Assembly (NCBI GenBank): GCA_037178975.1
Contig: JASJZH010000004.1
Coordinates: 3,906,001 to 3,970,000, forward strand
Source of the DNA: Oscheius tipulae
Taxonomy: Eukaryota; Nematoda; Chromadorea; Rhabditida; Rhabditidae
Direction: 5' to 3'
DNA length: 64,000 nucleotides
The notes below the pieces were generated by a model. The model saw only the letters and a program-made list of their open reading frames with translations. It was not told the DNA's origin and did not search any database. The translations under genes and the position numbers were made by a program. Below, piece after piece: positions 45,020 through 56,002 of this stretch (the first letter of the stretch is position 1; each line of letters opens with the position of its first letter).

Positions 45020-45228
45020 ATGACCAAATTGTTGGATCCTGCTCGAGAGTTGGTTCTTCGCCATTTCCAGTTTGGTATTCATCGAACCTACCTCACGGTC
45101 CATTGTGTTTCTCTCTTCCTTTTCTCTCTTGGACTCATCTCTGCCACTCAGCCACTTGTGTCTAGCAGATTCAGTTTCCCCAATGCAAGTAATCCGAACT
45201 TCACCGAACTTCGAGCAGCAAAGTATTT

Positions 45229-45260
<32 letters not shown>

Positions 45261-46318
45261 CATACCTTCAATTTTAGCGGATACTTCGGGAAAATATCCT
45301 TCGAAGAGATTTTGGATGCCAAGAATGAATCTCATGGATTACACAAGCTGTTGGAAAGGCCGGATGGTTGGGAGAAGTCGTGGATCAGCTACAACTTTGG
45401 AACGTGGGCTCATTCGTACTGCTGGGTGAGTTCATAAACACAGACAGAACAAGGTGATTCAGGTGAAACACAACAGATTGAAAGTACCCGCACTGCCTTC
45501 CCTTCTGCGAATCTTTGATTTCAACTGGAAAACTCAGGTGCTGGTCCGAGTCGCGATTCTTATTGGAATTGGCATGAGAGTAGGTTTTATTTGGGACCCG
45601 CGAAGACAACATTTAGTTCTTCTTTTCCACAGTCAGTAGTCACTTTTTCTGCCAGCGACTGTCTAAAGACAAAGGAACGAGAGTAGTTGCCCTTCTCTTG
45701 TCTTTCACCGACCTCGTCTGGTTGACATTTGCGGCTTTAATGCTCTGTATCCAGCAGGAAGCAGATAAGTCCAGTGAGTGTTTTTAATTCGCCAATACTG
45801 TCGTTCAGTCAAATGGATGATGCACATGAATCTGCCTCTTTTCGGAGTATTCTTCCTTCTACACGCTGTCATCTACCTTTCTCTACGCGCAACCGCGATT
45901 AAGGTTTGTCTTATTTGAGATCCAATAAAATGTTCCACGTAGAGAACAGTCCTTCACTGCATCCAATACATCTGTGTTTTGGCCTTCGCCACCTGCTTTC
46001 TCCCCGTGTATCAAGGATACACTCCGTTTCTGCAACACACCGGAAAGCCGTGCTATGTTGATGGTTTTGAATTTCCTGACAACTGACAAGAACATCTTTT
46101 CAGTGTCCCGTAACCTTGCTCTTCTGGAATACATCTCAATAACTTCGGTGATAGTCTTTCTCACCACGCAATATGCCGAAATGGGTAACCTTGCCGGTGC
46201 TGTGTCTGTCACAGCTACCGAATATGAGAGTTATTTCGTGACAGATGGGACCTATTCACCTTGGTTTGCCTCTCAAATAGTTCCAGTTAGATGTAAGACC
46301 ATACCGCAGAACTGTTGA
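45020..46318 (+). CDS. PGAP2/FRAG1-like multi-pass membrane protein
   Basis: About seven exons encode roughly 310 residues. A first helix (TYLTVHCVSLFLFSLGLISA) is followed by a lumenal loop with the glycosylation site NASNPNFT, then LKVPALPSLLRIF, TQVLVRVAILIGIGMRV, VVALLLSFTDLVWLTFAALML, MNLPLFGVFFLLHAVIYLSL, YICVLAFATCFLPVYQGY and LALLEYISITSVIVFL. The helix order and VPxLPS, WRVAI-like and LEYxxI features resemble the FRAG1/DRAM/Sfk1 family, including PGAP2, a GPI-anchor lipid remodelling factor. The assignment is by pattern only. A TA microsatellite lies in the first intron. The donor G|GTTTTATT at the third junction was chosen to keep frame. Confidence 0.6.
45234..45260. repeat. (TA)n microsatellite
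   Basis: About 13 TA units inside the first intron of the PGAP2-like gene. Likely to vary in length between individuals. Confidence 0.9.
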
Positions 46319-46605
46319 ATTAATTTAATCTTGTTTCTCATTGTTATTAAACGCGTCCAATAAATATCTCTTATTAATTGTTTTATTTCAATACTTTGGA
46401 TCTGGTAATGATCCGAATGAGACACAGGGTGACCCACCATTCGAGCAAAAGATATCCTGGACCAGACACAGCCGATTCGTGCTGGTCGATAGAACGATTA
46501 ACACTGCCCACATCACGTGTTTGAAAATTTGAAACCGTTTTTCCGCCTCGAAACGGTGAGTGTAACATTGTTTGAAAGCCAACTCTGAGGAAGTGTTCGA
46601 GCAAG

Positions 46606-47034
46606 ATGCTCCGGCATGTTTTTCTCTTTTCCTCTTTTATCGTATGCTCCATCTCGTTTTCGGTATGTAGTGTTTTGTATATAACAAAACGGTGATTGAA
46701 GGTAGCCAGACAGGGTGGAATGGTTGATCTGCAGCCAGCGACAACAGCTAAGCCTGGAGAGATAATCGAAGGTGTGTCATCTTTGAACCATATGCATCAC
46801 ATTTCAGTACTCCCAGCGCTAGAAACTGTCACCGATCCATGTAACAGAACTTGTGTGGAAAGTGACGGAAGTGTGTGGCTGTGTTGTGGATCAGAGAATG
46901 TCGAGTATCCAGCTGCGAAAGGCAGTGTTGCCGAGAAGGCACAAGACCCAAACTATGAAGCAGCTTTGAATAGATACAGAACCACCAAAGGATTGCAAAG
47001 ATTGATTCTCACGATACTCCACCTTTTCACCTAG
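46606..47034 (+). CDS. small secreted cysteine-containing protein, unknown
   Basis: Three exons encode about 115 residues. Signal peptide MLRHVFLFSSFIVCSISFSV is followed by RQGGMVDLQPATTAKPGEIIE, then a Cys core (DPCNRTCVESDGSVWLCCGS) and a hydrophilic tail (EKAQDPNYEAALNRYRTTKG). It ends ILHLFT-stop unless a further intron removes that end. Not recognised; a four- to five-Cys knot-like core suggests a secreted peptide or inhibitor, but nothing more. It lies 288 nt after the PGAP2-like stop on the same strand. Confidence 0.45.
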
Positions 47035-47131
47035 TAAATGTTTCTAAAGGGTCATTGAGGACAGTATCTGGGGGAAATCAAAAGACCGTTCGGGGAGGTG
47101 CTTCAGTCCAATATCGGCCACCAAAGGGAGG

Positions 47132-47458
47132 ATGTCTACTGAGCAGCTTCTCGACCGTCTTCGCAAGGAATGTTTCGACAAGAAGGAAGAGAACATGTGA
47201 GTTGCTCGTTACCATCTAAACTCCTTGCAGAATTCGAGAGATTGTGTCTCAAAGGCTGTCAGAGATGAATGGGGAACCCATACAAGCCATTCCGTAAGTC
47301 GAGTTCGTTTTTTTTTCAACACATGTCTGTTCAGAGTCTCAGCGAATAGTTTAATGAACAATCTCTTGATCAGTCGAATGGAACATCTTATGAACGTAAC
47401 CAGTCCATCACCAGGGAACGATCTAGCATCTTGCCTTTTGAAAAACCACAAGTTTTGA
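47132..47458 (+). CDS. small soluble hypothetical protein
   Basis: Three exons encode about 83 residues: MSTEQLLDRLRKECFDKKEEN, IIREIVSQRLSEMNGEPIQAIP, then VSANSLMNNLLISRMEHLMN and CLLKNHKF-stop. Largely helical with no signal peptide or membrane segment. A GGTGCTTCAG acceptor lies 25 nt upstream of the ATG. The gap to the preceding stop is 97 nt, as expected for an operon partner. AATAAA follows 5 nt after the stop (47463-47468). Family not recognised. Confidence 0.45.
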
Positions 47459-47462
47459 AAAG

Positions 47463-47468
47463 AATAAA
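47463..47468 (+). terminator. polyadenylation signal AATAAA
   Basis: AATAAA 4 nt past the stop of the 47132-47458 gene. It marks the likely end of the 45-47.5 kb same-strand cluster. Confidence 0.5.
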
Positions 47469-48023
47469 TCTGAACAAAATTGGAATTTGCTAACTTTATT
47501 GGTTCTGCATAATTAGGGCAAATAAAAGAACTTCTGCAAAGGCTCACTCAGACCGTTCTGCTACAAAGTTCGAGAGATCCTCGTAATTGTCCGTTTCGTA
47601 CCGTACCTCTTGAAAGTGATGACGTAGTTCTCCTAATCAGTCTATTCTTTGCCCGTCCACTCATCTCTCGGACACTTTTGTAAGTCAAAAGAGACGCTGC
47701 AAAAATCTCGTTTCAATGTTCGCGTAGTGACCTAAAAGACTGTGTGACGTAAAAGGTCGACTTATGATCTGGTCGCTAGACAATTGTTCGAACATCTGAC
47801 CGGGGCTTTCCATGTTCATACTCTTTTTACAGAAGGGGAGTTTCTATTCGAAATGTAATCTAAAAAGGGACCTAGGACTTCGGAGCTTGACAAGTATTAA
47901 ACAAATTTGTGTCAAATAAATAGCAGACGTGTCCCCCGATTTAGAAGAAGATAAAAAGCAAAGAGGGACAGCTGTCACAAGGTGGTCCCCACGGGTCACC
48001 CCTTCGGGCCACAACAAAGCCGA

Positions 48024-48729
48024 ATGGGTTCATTGCGTTTATTCGAAATACTAACTATTCGTCTACTGTTTGTCGACTTCTTTTTGGTTTGTTCATTTAG
48101 TTCAGTAAAAAAGTGTTCTAGATCGGCTATATGTGGACATACGGATATTTTCTGGGACAGCTCGACTCCTACGACATCGAAATTCCAATCTGGTTCATCA
48201 TTTTCATGCTCTACAATCTTATTATAGCCACAATTTCGAGGGTTACGAAGAGATTTGACTCATTATGCCATTCTTTTAGGCAACACCAGGTAGAAAGAGG
48301 AAAGAATTTCCATTCCAGATGCTTGAAGTCATTCATTACTTTCTTCTATTTCTGGTGAGCAAATGTTGTCTAATTGAATATATTTTTTCCAGAGAATCTG
48401 TGCTGTTCCTGCCTTCTACGAAGATTACTTCGAAATATTTCTCAGTAGTCCCTTTCTTTGTCGTTCTAACGAGGTTTCAGTTTCTACCACCTCACTCGTA
48501 GCGCAATGTATGGTCGCCTTATACACTGCCAACGACTTCATTCAAGATCCTCCTACTCGATCCAACTCTTCTCTCCACCTGTACGTATAAACTTATCACA
48601 AGAAGAGATATTTCCAGAAACCTGGACAACTCTCTATGGGAAGTCTCAAAGGGAGAGGAAGAAGAAATAAAACGTCGAGACGAGAGTGTACAATCTATAG
48701 CAACAGTGCCAGTATGTACTCCGGTATGA
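48024..48729 (+). CDS. four-helix membrane protein, unknown
   Basis: Five exons with introns of 28-38 nt. Helices: RLFEILTIRLLFVDFFL, IPIWFIIFMLYNLIIATIS, MLEVIHYFLLFL plus RICAVPAFYEDYFEIFL, and SLVAQCMVALYTAND. An acidic tail (WEVSKGEEEEIKRRDE) ends VCTPV-stop. The stretch after NE can be read through or spliced with GTTTCAG to CTCGTAG; read-through keeps the helix VSTTSLVAQCMVAL, so it is preferred. AATAAA overlaps the stop codon (48729-48734). Family not recognised. Confidence 0.5.
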
Positions 48730-48822
48730 ATAAAATAACACTCAACACGGGAAACAGGACTTTATAATCTAAAAACTCATGAAAAGGTTAACTAACGTAG
48801 ATACGGTAATGTGTCTGTTTTG

Positions 48823-49352
48823 TTAGTTGTGGTCTCCATGCCCGCCGAAATGTTGCCAATCGGGACGCGTGTATGTCTTCGAATTGTAGTTGTTTCGGGC
48901 CTGAATCGAAATACTGAGGGCTGGAAGAAAACTGACAGTATTTATGGGACTATGTTGATTGTATTTCAAGTCCGGACGAGTCTCCTGTAGATGAGAATTT
49001 CCATTTGGATTGTAAGGCACTAATTTCACTGGCTAAACTTGAAATAATTAACAAGCAAAGTGAACATACCTTTGGTTGCGTCTTTCCTCTGTCCGAGTTG
49101 AGAGTAGCATTATAACCATTTTTCAGGAAGAAGAAACGATCATTTAGGGTCAGCTGGAATCAGACTGTGTGAATGCATATTTCATCGTAGAAATACAAAA
49201 AAACGTACTTTGAATCCAGGATTGTTGTTATTTGCAGCTTTTTTGAGAACAAAAATCTTGTCATCGATAGTTTTCTGCCATTTGTCGTTTTCGACCATGT
49301 TTGCATCCGAATCTCTAAATCGGACGACATCGAGGGGAGAATGAGCGGCCAT
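48823..49352 (-). CDS. hypothetical soluble protein
   Basis: Three exons on the minus strand encode about 145 residues. TTTATTTCAG abuts the ATG. MAAHSPLDVVRFRDSD, KIFVLKKAANNNNPGFK, LTLNDRFFFLKNGYNATL, KPVKLVPYNPNGN and a polar, His-containing tail (RPDWQHFGGHGDHN-stop) show no membrane segment or known domain. It is rich in Asn. Divergent from dystroglycan, with 3.1 kb between. Not recognised. Confidence 0.5.
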
Positions 49353-52300
49353 CTGAAATAAATTACATGAAGAGAAACGAAAAAAAATAAAGAAAAAAAG
49401 GGATTTGGAGCTCGAAAAAGAGATGAACATATTTTGAACAGATTCTGGCGATACCCAAATTTGAATCAAGCATTGCATTTTTGGCGGGAAGTTGAAGAAT
49501 TAGCATTTCCTAGACATCTACTCCTAACCGTCTCTACCTGTTTTCCTATCCCCATCTCGCCTCGGTTTGAGCCACCACGGGTCAGAACAGCTCTCCACAT
49601 ATCCGCTGAAAGGGTGCAATTGTTTAGATTGTTGTTCTATTGGTTGGAAATTGATCCGTCGGTCGTGGTTTACAGCGCGTGAACACCCAGTGATCCTCTC
49701 ACGTAATGAGCCGCCACCTACACCTCGTCTTTCCTGTTTACTACCACCTCTTTCCGTCCGGTAGGATCCATCGGATTGACCCGGCGGATGTTTGATTTGC
49801 AACACAGCAAACATATTGCGTCTTACCCATCCCTCTCTATTCGATATCTAAGCTTTTTCTGGATAAGTGATCGTTTCGGCTCTTCGCTTCCATTTCCGAC
49901 GCCAGCTGGACCTCGGGGACAGTACGATTATCCCGGCCAGGAAACGGAAAATGCCTCTGACCCCTAAATTAGCTGAAATAGGGAATTTCGGGAGACACCT
50001 GCTCCACGCCAAGTCTCGTATCTGCCGAAGCCATCTGCCAATTAAGGGTGACAGGTCGTTTTCATGTGTCAAAAAGACCTTTCCAAGAGGCGGCCTTCTT
50101 TTGGTCACTTTGACACGCTTAATTACCCATCTGCTCTTACAGTAGTCACTTTCAGTCGCACTTTCTAAAGAATCCAGTTCACTTGTTTCCACGACTATCA
50201 ATCTTCCTTTTAGGGTCATAAAAAGATGATCCCCGGTTGACCCAGGGCTGTTTACTCATGTCTGCCACCTGCATTCCCAGTGTCTAATCTGTCTAATTGT
50301 GTGCCCCATCATCCTTGCTTGGTATTGTAAATCATCCCACTATCTCTCCCAATTTGTGGCTCCAATGTGTGAACGCTTATTGCTTTACGTCGGCTGCATA
50401 TGAGCCCTCTCTTTCGGGTTCTCCGTAATTCTGTTCAGCCAATTGCCTCGAGTCGCAAGAGCGTTCTCCTCTTTTGTTCTGACTCTCTTACGAAATCAAA
50501 ATATTTCCTGCCGATATTTGCATCTCAAAGAAACCGTTATTCATTCGAGTCTCTTTCAAACTATACAATCTCTGTAAACAAAAGATCTATTCAGTCGTTT
50601 CTCTTTGATTCTCCGCGGTTAATTCGAACCGTCTCTCAATTTCTCCGTTTTCCCATCTCTCAATCATCTTCACCAAACGACCTTTCCCAGAAATAACCCC
50701 ATCCATCGACCATATCTCTTCGTTTTTGACTCATTTCTTCCGACCATTCTCGATGAATAGTTAACCAAAACCATCACTATTCATAAGCCTCCTGTTACTG
50801 TTCTTATTGGAAATCATGGACTGATGACCCGTACCTATCGGCGGCGGATTGCGCAAGCATGCCAAGGGGCCGTGTTTGGTCTCTTTTTGCCGTCAACAGA
50901 TGGCTTCCCGCCCCATCCTCAATTAACCACTTAAGACTCTTTCATGCACCCTCGTATTCCCACAAATACGAATGTTCTCTCCAGTTCAAAGGACTGTACA
51001 GACAGGCTTCGTCCAGCCAAAAATGCCTCTTGCTGGTGTCTCTTCGGTCGGCGCGCTCTCTCCCGTCTTGACTCACAAAGCCTTATCACAGTCTGTTTGC
51101 ACGAATACAAGCCTGACGCTTGTCCTTTCTTCGAATTCCGATGGCTCATCTCTCTCCACACTCATCTTCCTCCTGTTAACACCCAATTCAAGACTATTAT
51201 TTTTAGCAAAAACTGTTAATGATTCATCTCTTTTGGACAGTCTAGACTTTTTTCTCCTCCGTAATCTATAAAAGACGTGTCATAAGTCATCCGAAATGAC
51301 AGGTAGAGGTGTTTCTTACCCTTTTCGCTGGTGGAAACGATTAAAAACATGATAAGACTCCCTTGGGGGCGTTCAAAGCGCCATTAGTCACAACCTTGTA
51401 TTGTTTACCACACGGCTTCTGATTCAGCCGACCTCTTCCACTTCTGGCCGCTCCTTTCTCTACTAACAGAGAATTTTCTCTCTTTGTTTACCGTCGAGAT
51501 GTCCGTTCACACCCTCTGTCACATCCAATCTGCCTCCGGGCACATCCCGAGAGAGCGAAACAGTCCACACGTGCCGCCGTTGTCGATAGCCATCGGCCCT
51601 AATTACCATATTTTACTGTGCTAATCTGGGACCGATGAGACGCAATTACTGTTTGCACTGCATTGATTAGACGCTCTCTTCTGTTTTTCCCCCGAGGTCA
51701 CTGCGTTTAATTGATATTCTCTTAGAGTAGGCGCCGTATCAAAGGCTTGATATCCCTCCGGGAACCTCGAGGACAGATGGCGTTCGATTGGTCAAGAGCC
51801 ATCTTGACAACTGAAGATAAACAGCTTCCTGCTGTCGACAGGAACAGTCACAAACTATTTTGGGTCGTGTCCAGTTTGGTCCATTACTACCCTTCGGCCA
51901 AATAGAGGGTCATCAAAGGGGTCCGGGTAATGGAGTAGAAGCCAGCCGACTGGGAACAGGCACTGTAATTAGGAATGACCAGCCGACCGGCCTCGCTTTT
52001 TGGCACTTTTTCCGGTCTAGCGCCCTCCTCTTCCTCCTCACTGATCAGCTACCAGTTCATACAGTTTCAAACGCGACATAACCGGTCAAGCCCGCAAAAA
52101 GAGCATTACAACTGTGATCCGATTGGGAACACCGTGGTGGACAGAACTCCAGGAAAGGAGGAGCTAGGGTCGAGGACAACCTTTACGATCATCCGACCCT
52201 CAATCGTTCTCATAAATTGTGTTCCATAAAACGGCTGTCATCTAGACCCATACGCCTACTCTTTTCATATTTACAACAGTCATTTTCTCTTTTTTTAAAC

Positions 52301-52477
52301 AGCTAAAATCGTATGGGACCATAGCAGGGAAGAAGCGTGAGGCCACGCCCTCTCTCTCGCTCCATACGGACCGAGGTCTAGCCTCTTTTGTGCCACAATC
52401 TGTCCGCTCTCTCGCCTCTCAGCCGCTAATTACCAGTCTTAGCACTTGTAACTGTCTTTATCGCCCCATTCTTTCAG
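49353..52477. promoter_or_regulatory. 3.1-kb gene-free region upstream of dystroglycan; probable regulatory DNA
   Basis: In a window where genes are usually 100-700 bp apart, this is the longest stretch without a supported exon. It is rich in pyrimidine tracts (50400-50700 and 51000-51250) and scattered TAATTA/CTAATTA homeobox-like cores (near 50285, 51600 and 52430). A TATAAAAG lies at about 51268. Short open frames here show no domain or splice pattern. It likely holds the promoters and enhancers of the divergent gene at 48823 and of dystroglycan. Confidence 0.4.
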
Positions 52478-55208
52478 ATGTGGTGGCTTCTACTGCTGCC
52501 TATCTCTCTTGCTGGCCCAATAGAACAGAATCTCTCTGTCGGACAAATACTGAATGTAACTCTCACTCCTCGCACAACCGTCGAAAATCCTATGGAAAAT
52601 GGCCTGCCCGAGTGGATGTACGTCTCAAATGGTCGGCTCGTTGGGATTCCCACTGCAAAAGATATCGGCCCGCTGACTCTCAAGGTGTTATTTTTACTAC
52701 ATCGCCAATTAACCATATTTTTAGATGAAAAGTCCATCAAACGCGGAACGACTTTTAAAAATCCGAGTGACCGAGGATGAGTCGAATCCCTGTGGAACAC
52801 ACGATACGACCTGGGTTGAAGTCGTCTACAACATGCCGAATGGCAAAATTCAAGATCGGGTGCAAGCTGCTCTGAAGATGGCCGAGACACTTAAAGTTGG
52901 AATCGATACCGTCAGGGTAAGTTTTGTTACTATGCTAACACGATTAGTTCTTACCATATCAACCACTCCCTTTACAGGTTCTGGACTTTGACTACTCTCG
53001 CACCTATCGCGCTGTAGAAAACATCGCTCCCGTTCATGATGGTTCCTTCGCCGTCATCAAGGTTCGTTCTCAAAATAGCCGACGGTGTCATGTCCTCTGG
53101 TATCGACAGTAGACATGTGTCACTCATGTTATCACCAGAATCATAATAAACAAAGCCTTTTCAGCCACACTGTGATGGTGAATCAGAAGCTATTGATTTG
53201 GCAACGGATGATATGGACAAATTGCTCGATGAGGAGGAGGAGGGAGACAATCTGGTCGAAGTCACGGTAAGACTTAATCGTTTGTTTTTGAAAGTTAGCA
53301 CTCAGGTCACGCAGGGAAGGGTACTGACTAGGAAGCAGCGTGGACAGGATGAAGACGTTCTCCCTGGCATAGACTTCCAGACGAATGAGCCGGAGCCAAT
53401 CACGAAGCCCCCAGTCAAGACGACGACCCAGAGAACGACTCGTCAAAGTCCTGATAATCCGCCCGTTCGTCTCAACTCACTGTCAGGATTCAGCTGTGTC
53501 GCGTAAGTTATGCCCTTCAATTGAACCGGTTGGGGATTCCTTTCTCAAAGGGAAATAACCTTGGATCAATGCATACGTTACGACTAGTCACTGGGCTCGA
53601 TTACCACCTGTTGGCGCATTGTGGCTGCTCTGTGAGTCGTAAACGTCAAGCAGTCTTTCTGGCTGTCTGACAGCCATCTGGAGAGCCAGTCCTTTTGGGT
53701 CGGCCGACTCCAGAGTATCTACCGGCTGTTCCAATTTGCGATGCGCATTATACGGTCAGGCGTTCCGAAGCAGATTAGGACTGTATATTGAGGGAGGAGG
53801 GACGAGTCCGCATCTGCCACTCATCAATTAAAGAATATCGGATGAAATACGAGGATGGCAATCACGCAAGCGCCATGATATGTCCGATTGTTGCCAATTT
53901 GACCAGCTGGACAATATGGCTCAAAATAAGACAATTTCAGAGGTGTCCTCTGCGAGTCTCATGTGCCCGAACAGACTTTCAAGGATGCCGAGGAAGGAGA
54001 TACGTACAAGCTGCAGCTGTTTGTTACTCTCTTAGACGAGGGCGACAACTTCCTCTTCTACAAGGATCACAAGCTGCAGGGAGTCCCTTTGAAGGCTGGA
54101 GAGTACCAGTTCCGATTGGATGCTCGAGATCAACGAGGACAGGTAGACAATGATCTCGACTGATCAATAATATTCAGTTTAGATGGCCAGTGCCCCCTTC
54201 TCCGTGTCAGTCAAGCCAGCCTCGGCCCACAACCATCTCATCACTTTCCACATGGATCTAGCCAAGAACTCTGACATTGAGGCTAACCCTGAAATGTTGA
54301 CTGATTTTGTTCGCCAACTGACTCAGATCACCAAGACCAAAGCAGACTCTGTCACGATTAGAGATATCACCAAGGAGGGAGACAAAACCATCGTCTCCTG
54401 GAGCAACAACAGTCTTCCCTACAAGGTAATTCTGATAGAACCATCTGGCATACTGAAAATTGTAGACCTGTTCGGAGAAAGGAATCGAGACAATGATGGC
54501 ACAGATGCTGACGAAGAAAAGGAACATGACGAATCGTCAGTTTGTAGTGGCAATGACAGCTCGTTTCAATCTGAGAAAGGTCGAGTATACTCTCCTCGAA
54601 AATTGCATCAAGGAAGCTGTAAGTTAGACAGAAATTCTCAATGAACCGATTCTTTTAGGATCTCGGCACTACAATGCCCACAGTCGAGGCTGCCAGTGAG
54701 GGCTCCATCCCTTGGATTCCCATCCTGGTCGCAGCTCTCGTGGTCGTCCTGTTGGTCATCTGCTGCTTGGTGATGTGCTCGAAGAAGAACACGAAGAAGG
54801 TGAGTGGGAAACACCTGCTCCGAGGATGCGATCGATCTTTGTAATCGGCACCTGGCCGAATCAGGAGAGGTCATTGCGCAAAAGATACAGCTGCCTTTAC
54901 TTACGAACCATCTGCTTTCGTATGTTACGAACGAGAGCATGTTCCAGGGAACCAAGCCGTCGGAATATGTCGGAAAGGGTCTGCCTGTAGTCTTCCCCGA
55001 AGAGGTTGCTGATGAAATGGAACTGACCAATGCTGCCACTCCCATGCTTACAAAGGAAGAACGCCCTCCTCTCAAGGTCTCGAGTACTCACGAGAATCCT
55101 CTCTACAAGCCTCCTCCTCCTCTAGTTGCTTCTTCTCCTCGTGTCGGATCTACCTCTGGTTCGCTCCCGCCTACTCAGAGGATGCCTCCTCCCTATGTTC
55201 CTCCTTAG
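52478..55208 (+). CDS. DAG1: dystroglycan (laminin receptor)
   Basis: About ten exons. TCTTTCAG abuts the ATG. Signal peptide MWWLLLLPISLA, then cadherin-like and mucin-poor alpha region (GLPEWMYVSNGRLVGIP, WVEVVYNMPNGKI, TRPPVK-type Thr-rich linker), a second Ig-like part (GEYQFRLDARDQRGQ), and VSWSNNSLPYK near the alpha/beta boundary. One helix (WIPILVAALVVVLLVICCLV) and a cytoplasmic tail KGLPVVFPEEVADEME...MPPPYVPP-stop follow. The final PPPYVPP is identical to the dystrophin-binding end of vertebrate dystroglycan. It links basement membrane to cytoskeleton. The Thr-rich stretch is only about 30 residues, far shorter than the vertebrate mucin domain. One intron is about 430 nt (53504-53940). 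Confidence 0.93.
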
Positions 55209-55431
55209 CCTTTTCCATAACCTTATGGGTTCTCCCTCTCAGGAACCATCTTTCCCGCAACTTCGGGTATTCTTGTCTCTGCTTTCCCCAAATCTCCCCC
55301 TTGATCTGTCCCATCCCGTGTCCCTCAACAGTCTTCTGTTGACTATTTATCACTTATGAAGCAGAGACTCTATTTGTTGTAAATAAACAAAGATTAACCA
55401 GCTCTAGCATGCTGAAAAAGCGCAAAAGAGC

Positions 55432-55857
55432 ACATCTATTTTAAGTTGTTCTCGCTTCACTGTCTGTCTGCGTGTGTGTGGGTGGGTGTGAAGTCAGTAC
55501 TGCAACTAGTGCGCATTACTTTATACGCATACTAATTGTTTGCAAGACAAGTCAGTTTGGGGACAGCTTCATTGGGAGAACGTTGCTCCTGTCATGGTAC
55601 CTCGACTAGAGGGATGCATGCGGACGGGTTGAAGTGAGAATGAAGGATCGGGGGCAGGGTGACAGAAGGGAATAAAAAGGAATGAGTTTATAACTGTCAT
55701 TTGAGCCTCCTAGGGGTGATAGCAATACTCGTATAGGAAGTTGGGTCGAGGGATGAGAAATGGGTTCACAGAGTGAAAGGGAAGTGGGTTCGAGGGATGG
55801 GAAGTGAGGTTAAAGAGTGGGAAGTAGGCTTAACTGCTTAGCAGTGGTCTTTAGCAA
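55432..55857 (+). repeat. dispersed repeat, copy B (longest copy)
   Basis: 426 bp in the same orientation as copy A. Shared left end ACATCTATTTTAA and right end CTTAGCAGTGGTCTTTAGCA. The right half is a run of degenerate units around GGGAAGTGGGTTCGAGGGA. No open reading frame. It lies 224 bp after the dystroglycan stop. Confidence 0.75.
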
Positions 55858-56002
55858 AACTTGCCCTGTTTCTACTCCCTTTTTCCACCTGTGGTGTCTT
55901 CCCTCTCACTACAATTTGTTCGCTTGCTGCGTGCCAGTCGAGCTACCCTGACATATCTTCTGTCCTACTACCGGTCATAATTGTGAGTTTAGATCTATCC
56001 AG

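Noticed and set aside
44828-45103. Minus-strand frame ending VIAYVSRHLGAPSS, faintly like the RNase H end of a gypsy-type pol
   Set aside because: Only a few residues fit, there are no RT or integrase motifs nearby, and the frame overlaps the real PGAP2-like start on the other strand.
50110-50130. CTTAATTACCC resembling the core of the nematode SL1 leader
   Set aside because: Only 9-10 bases match, with no leader-donor (GGTAA), Sm site or snRNA fold following.
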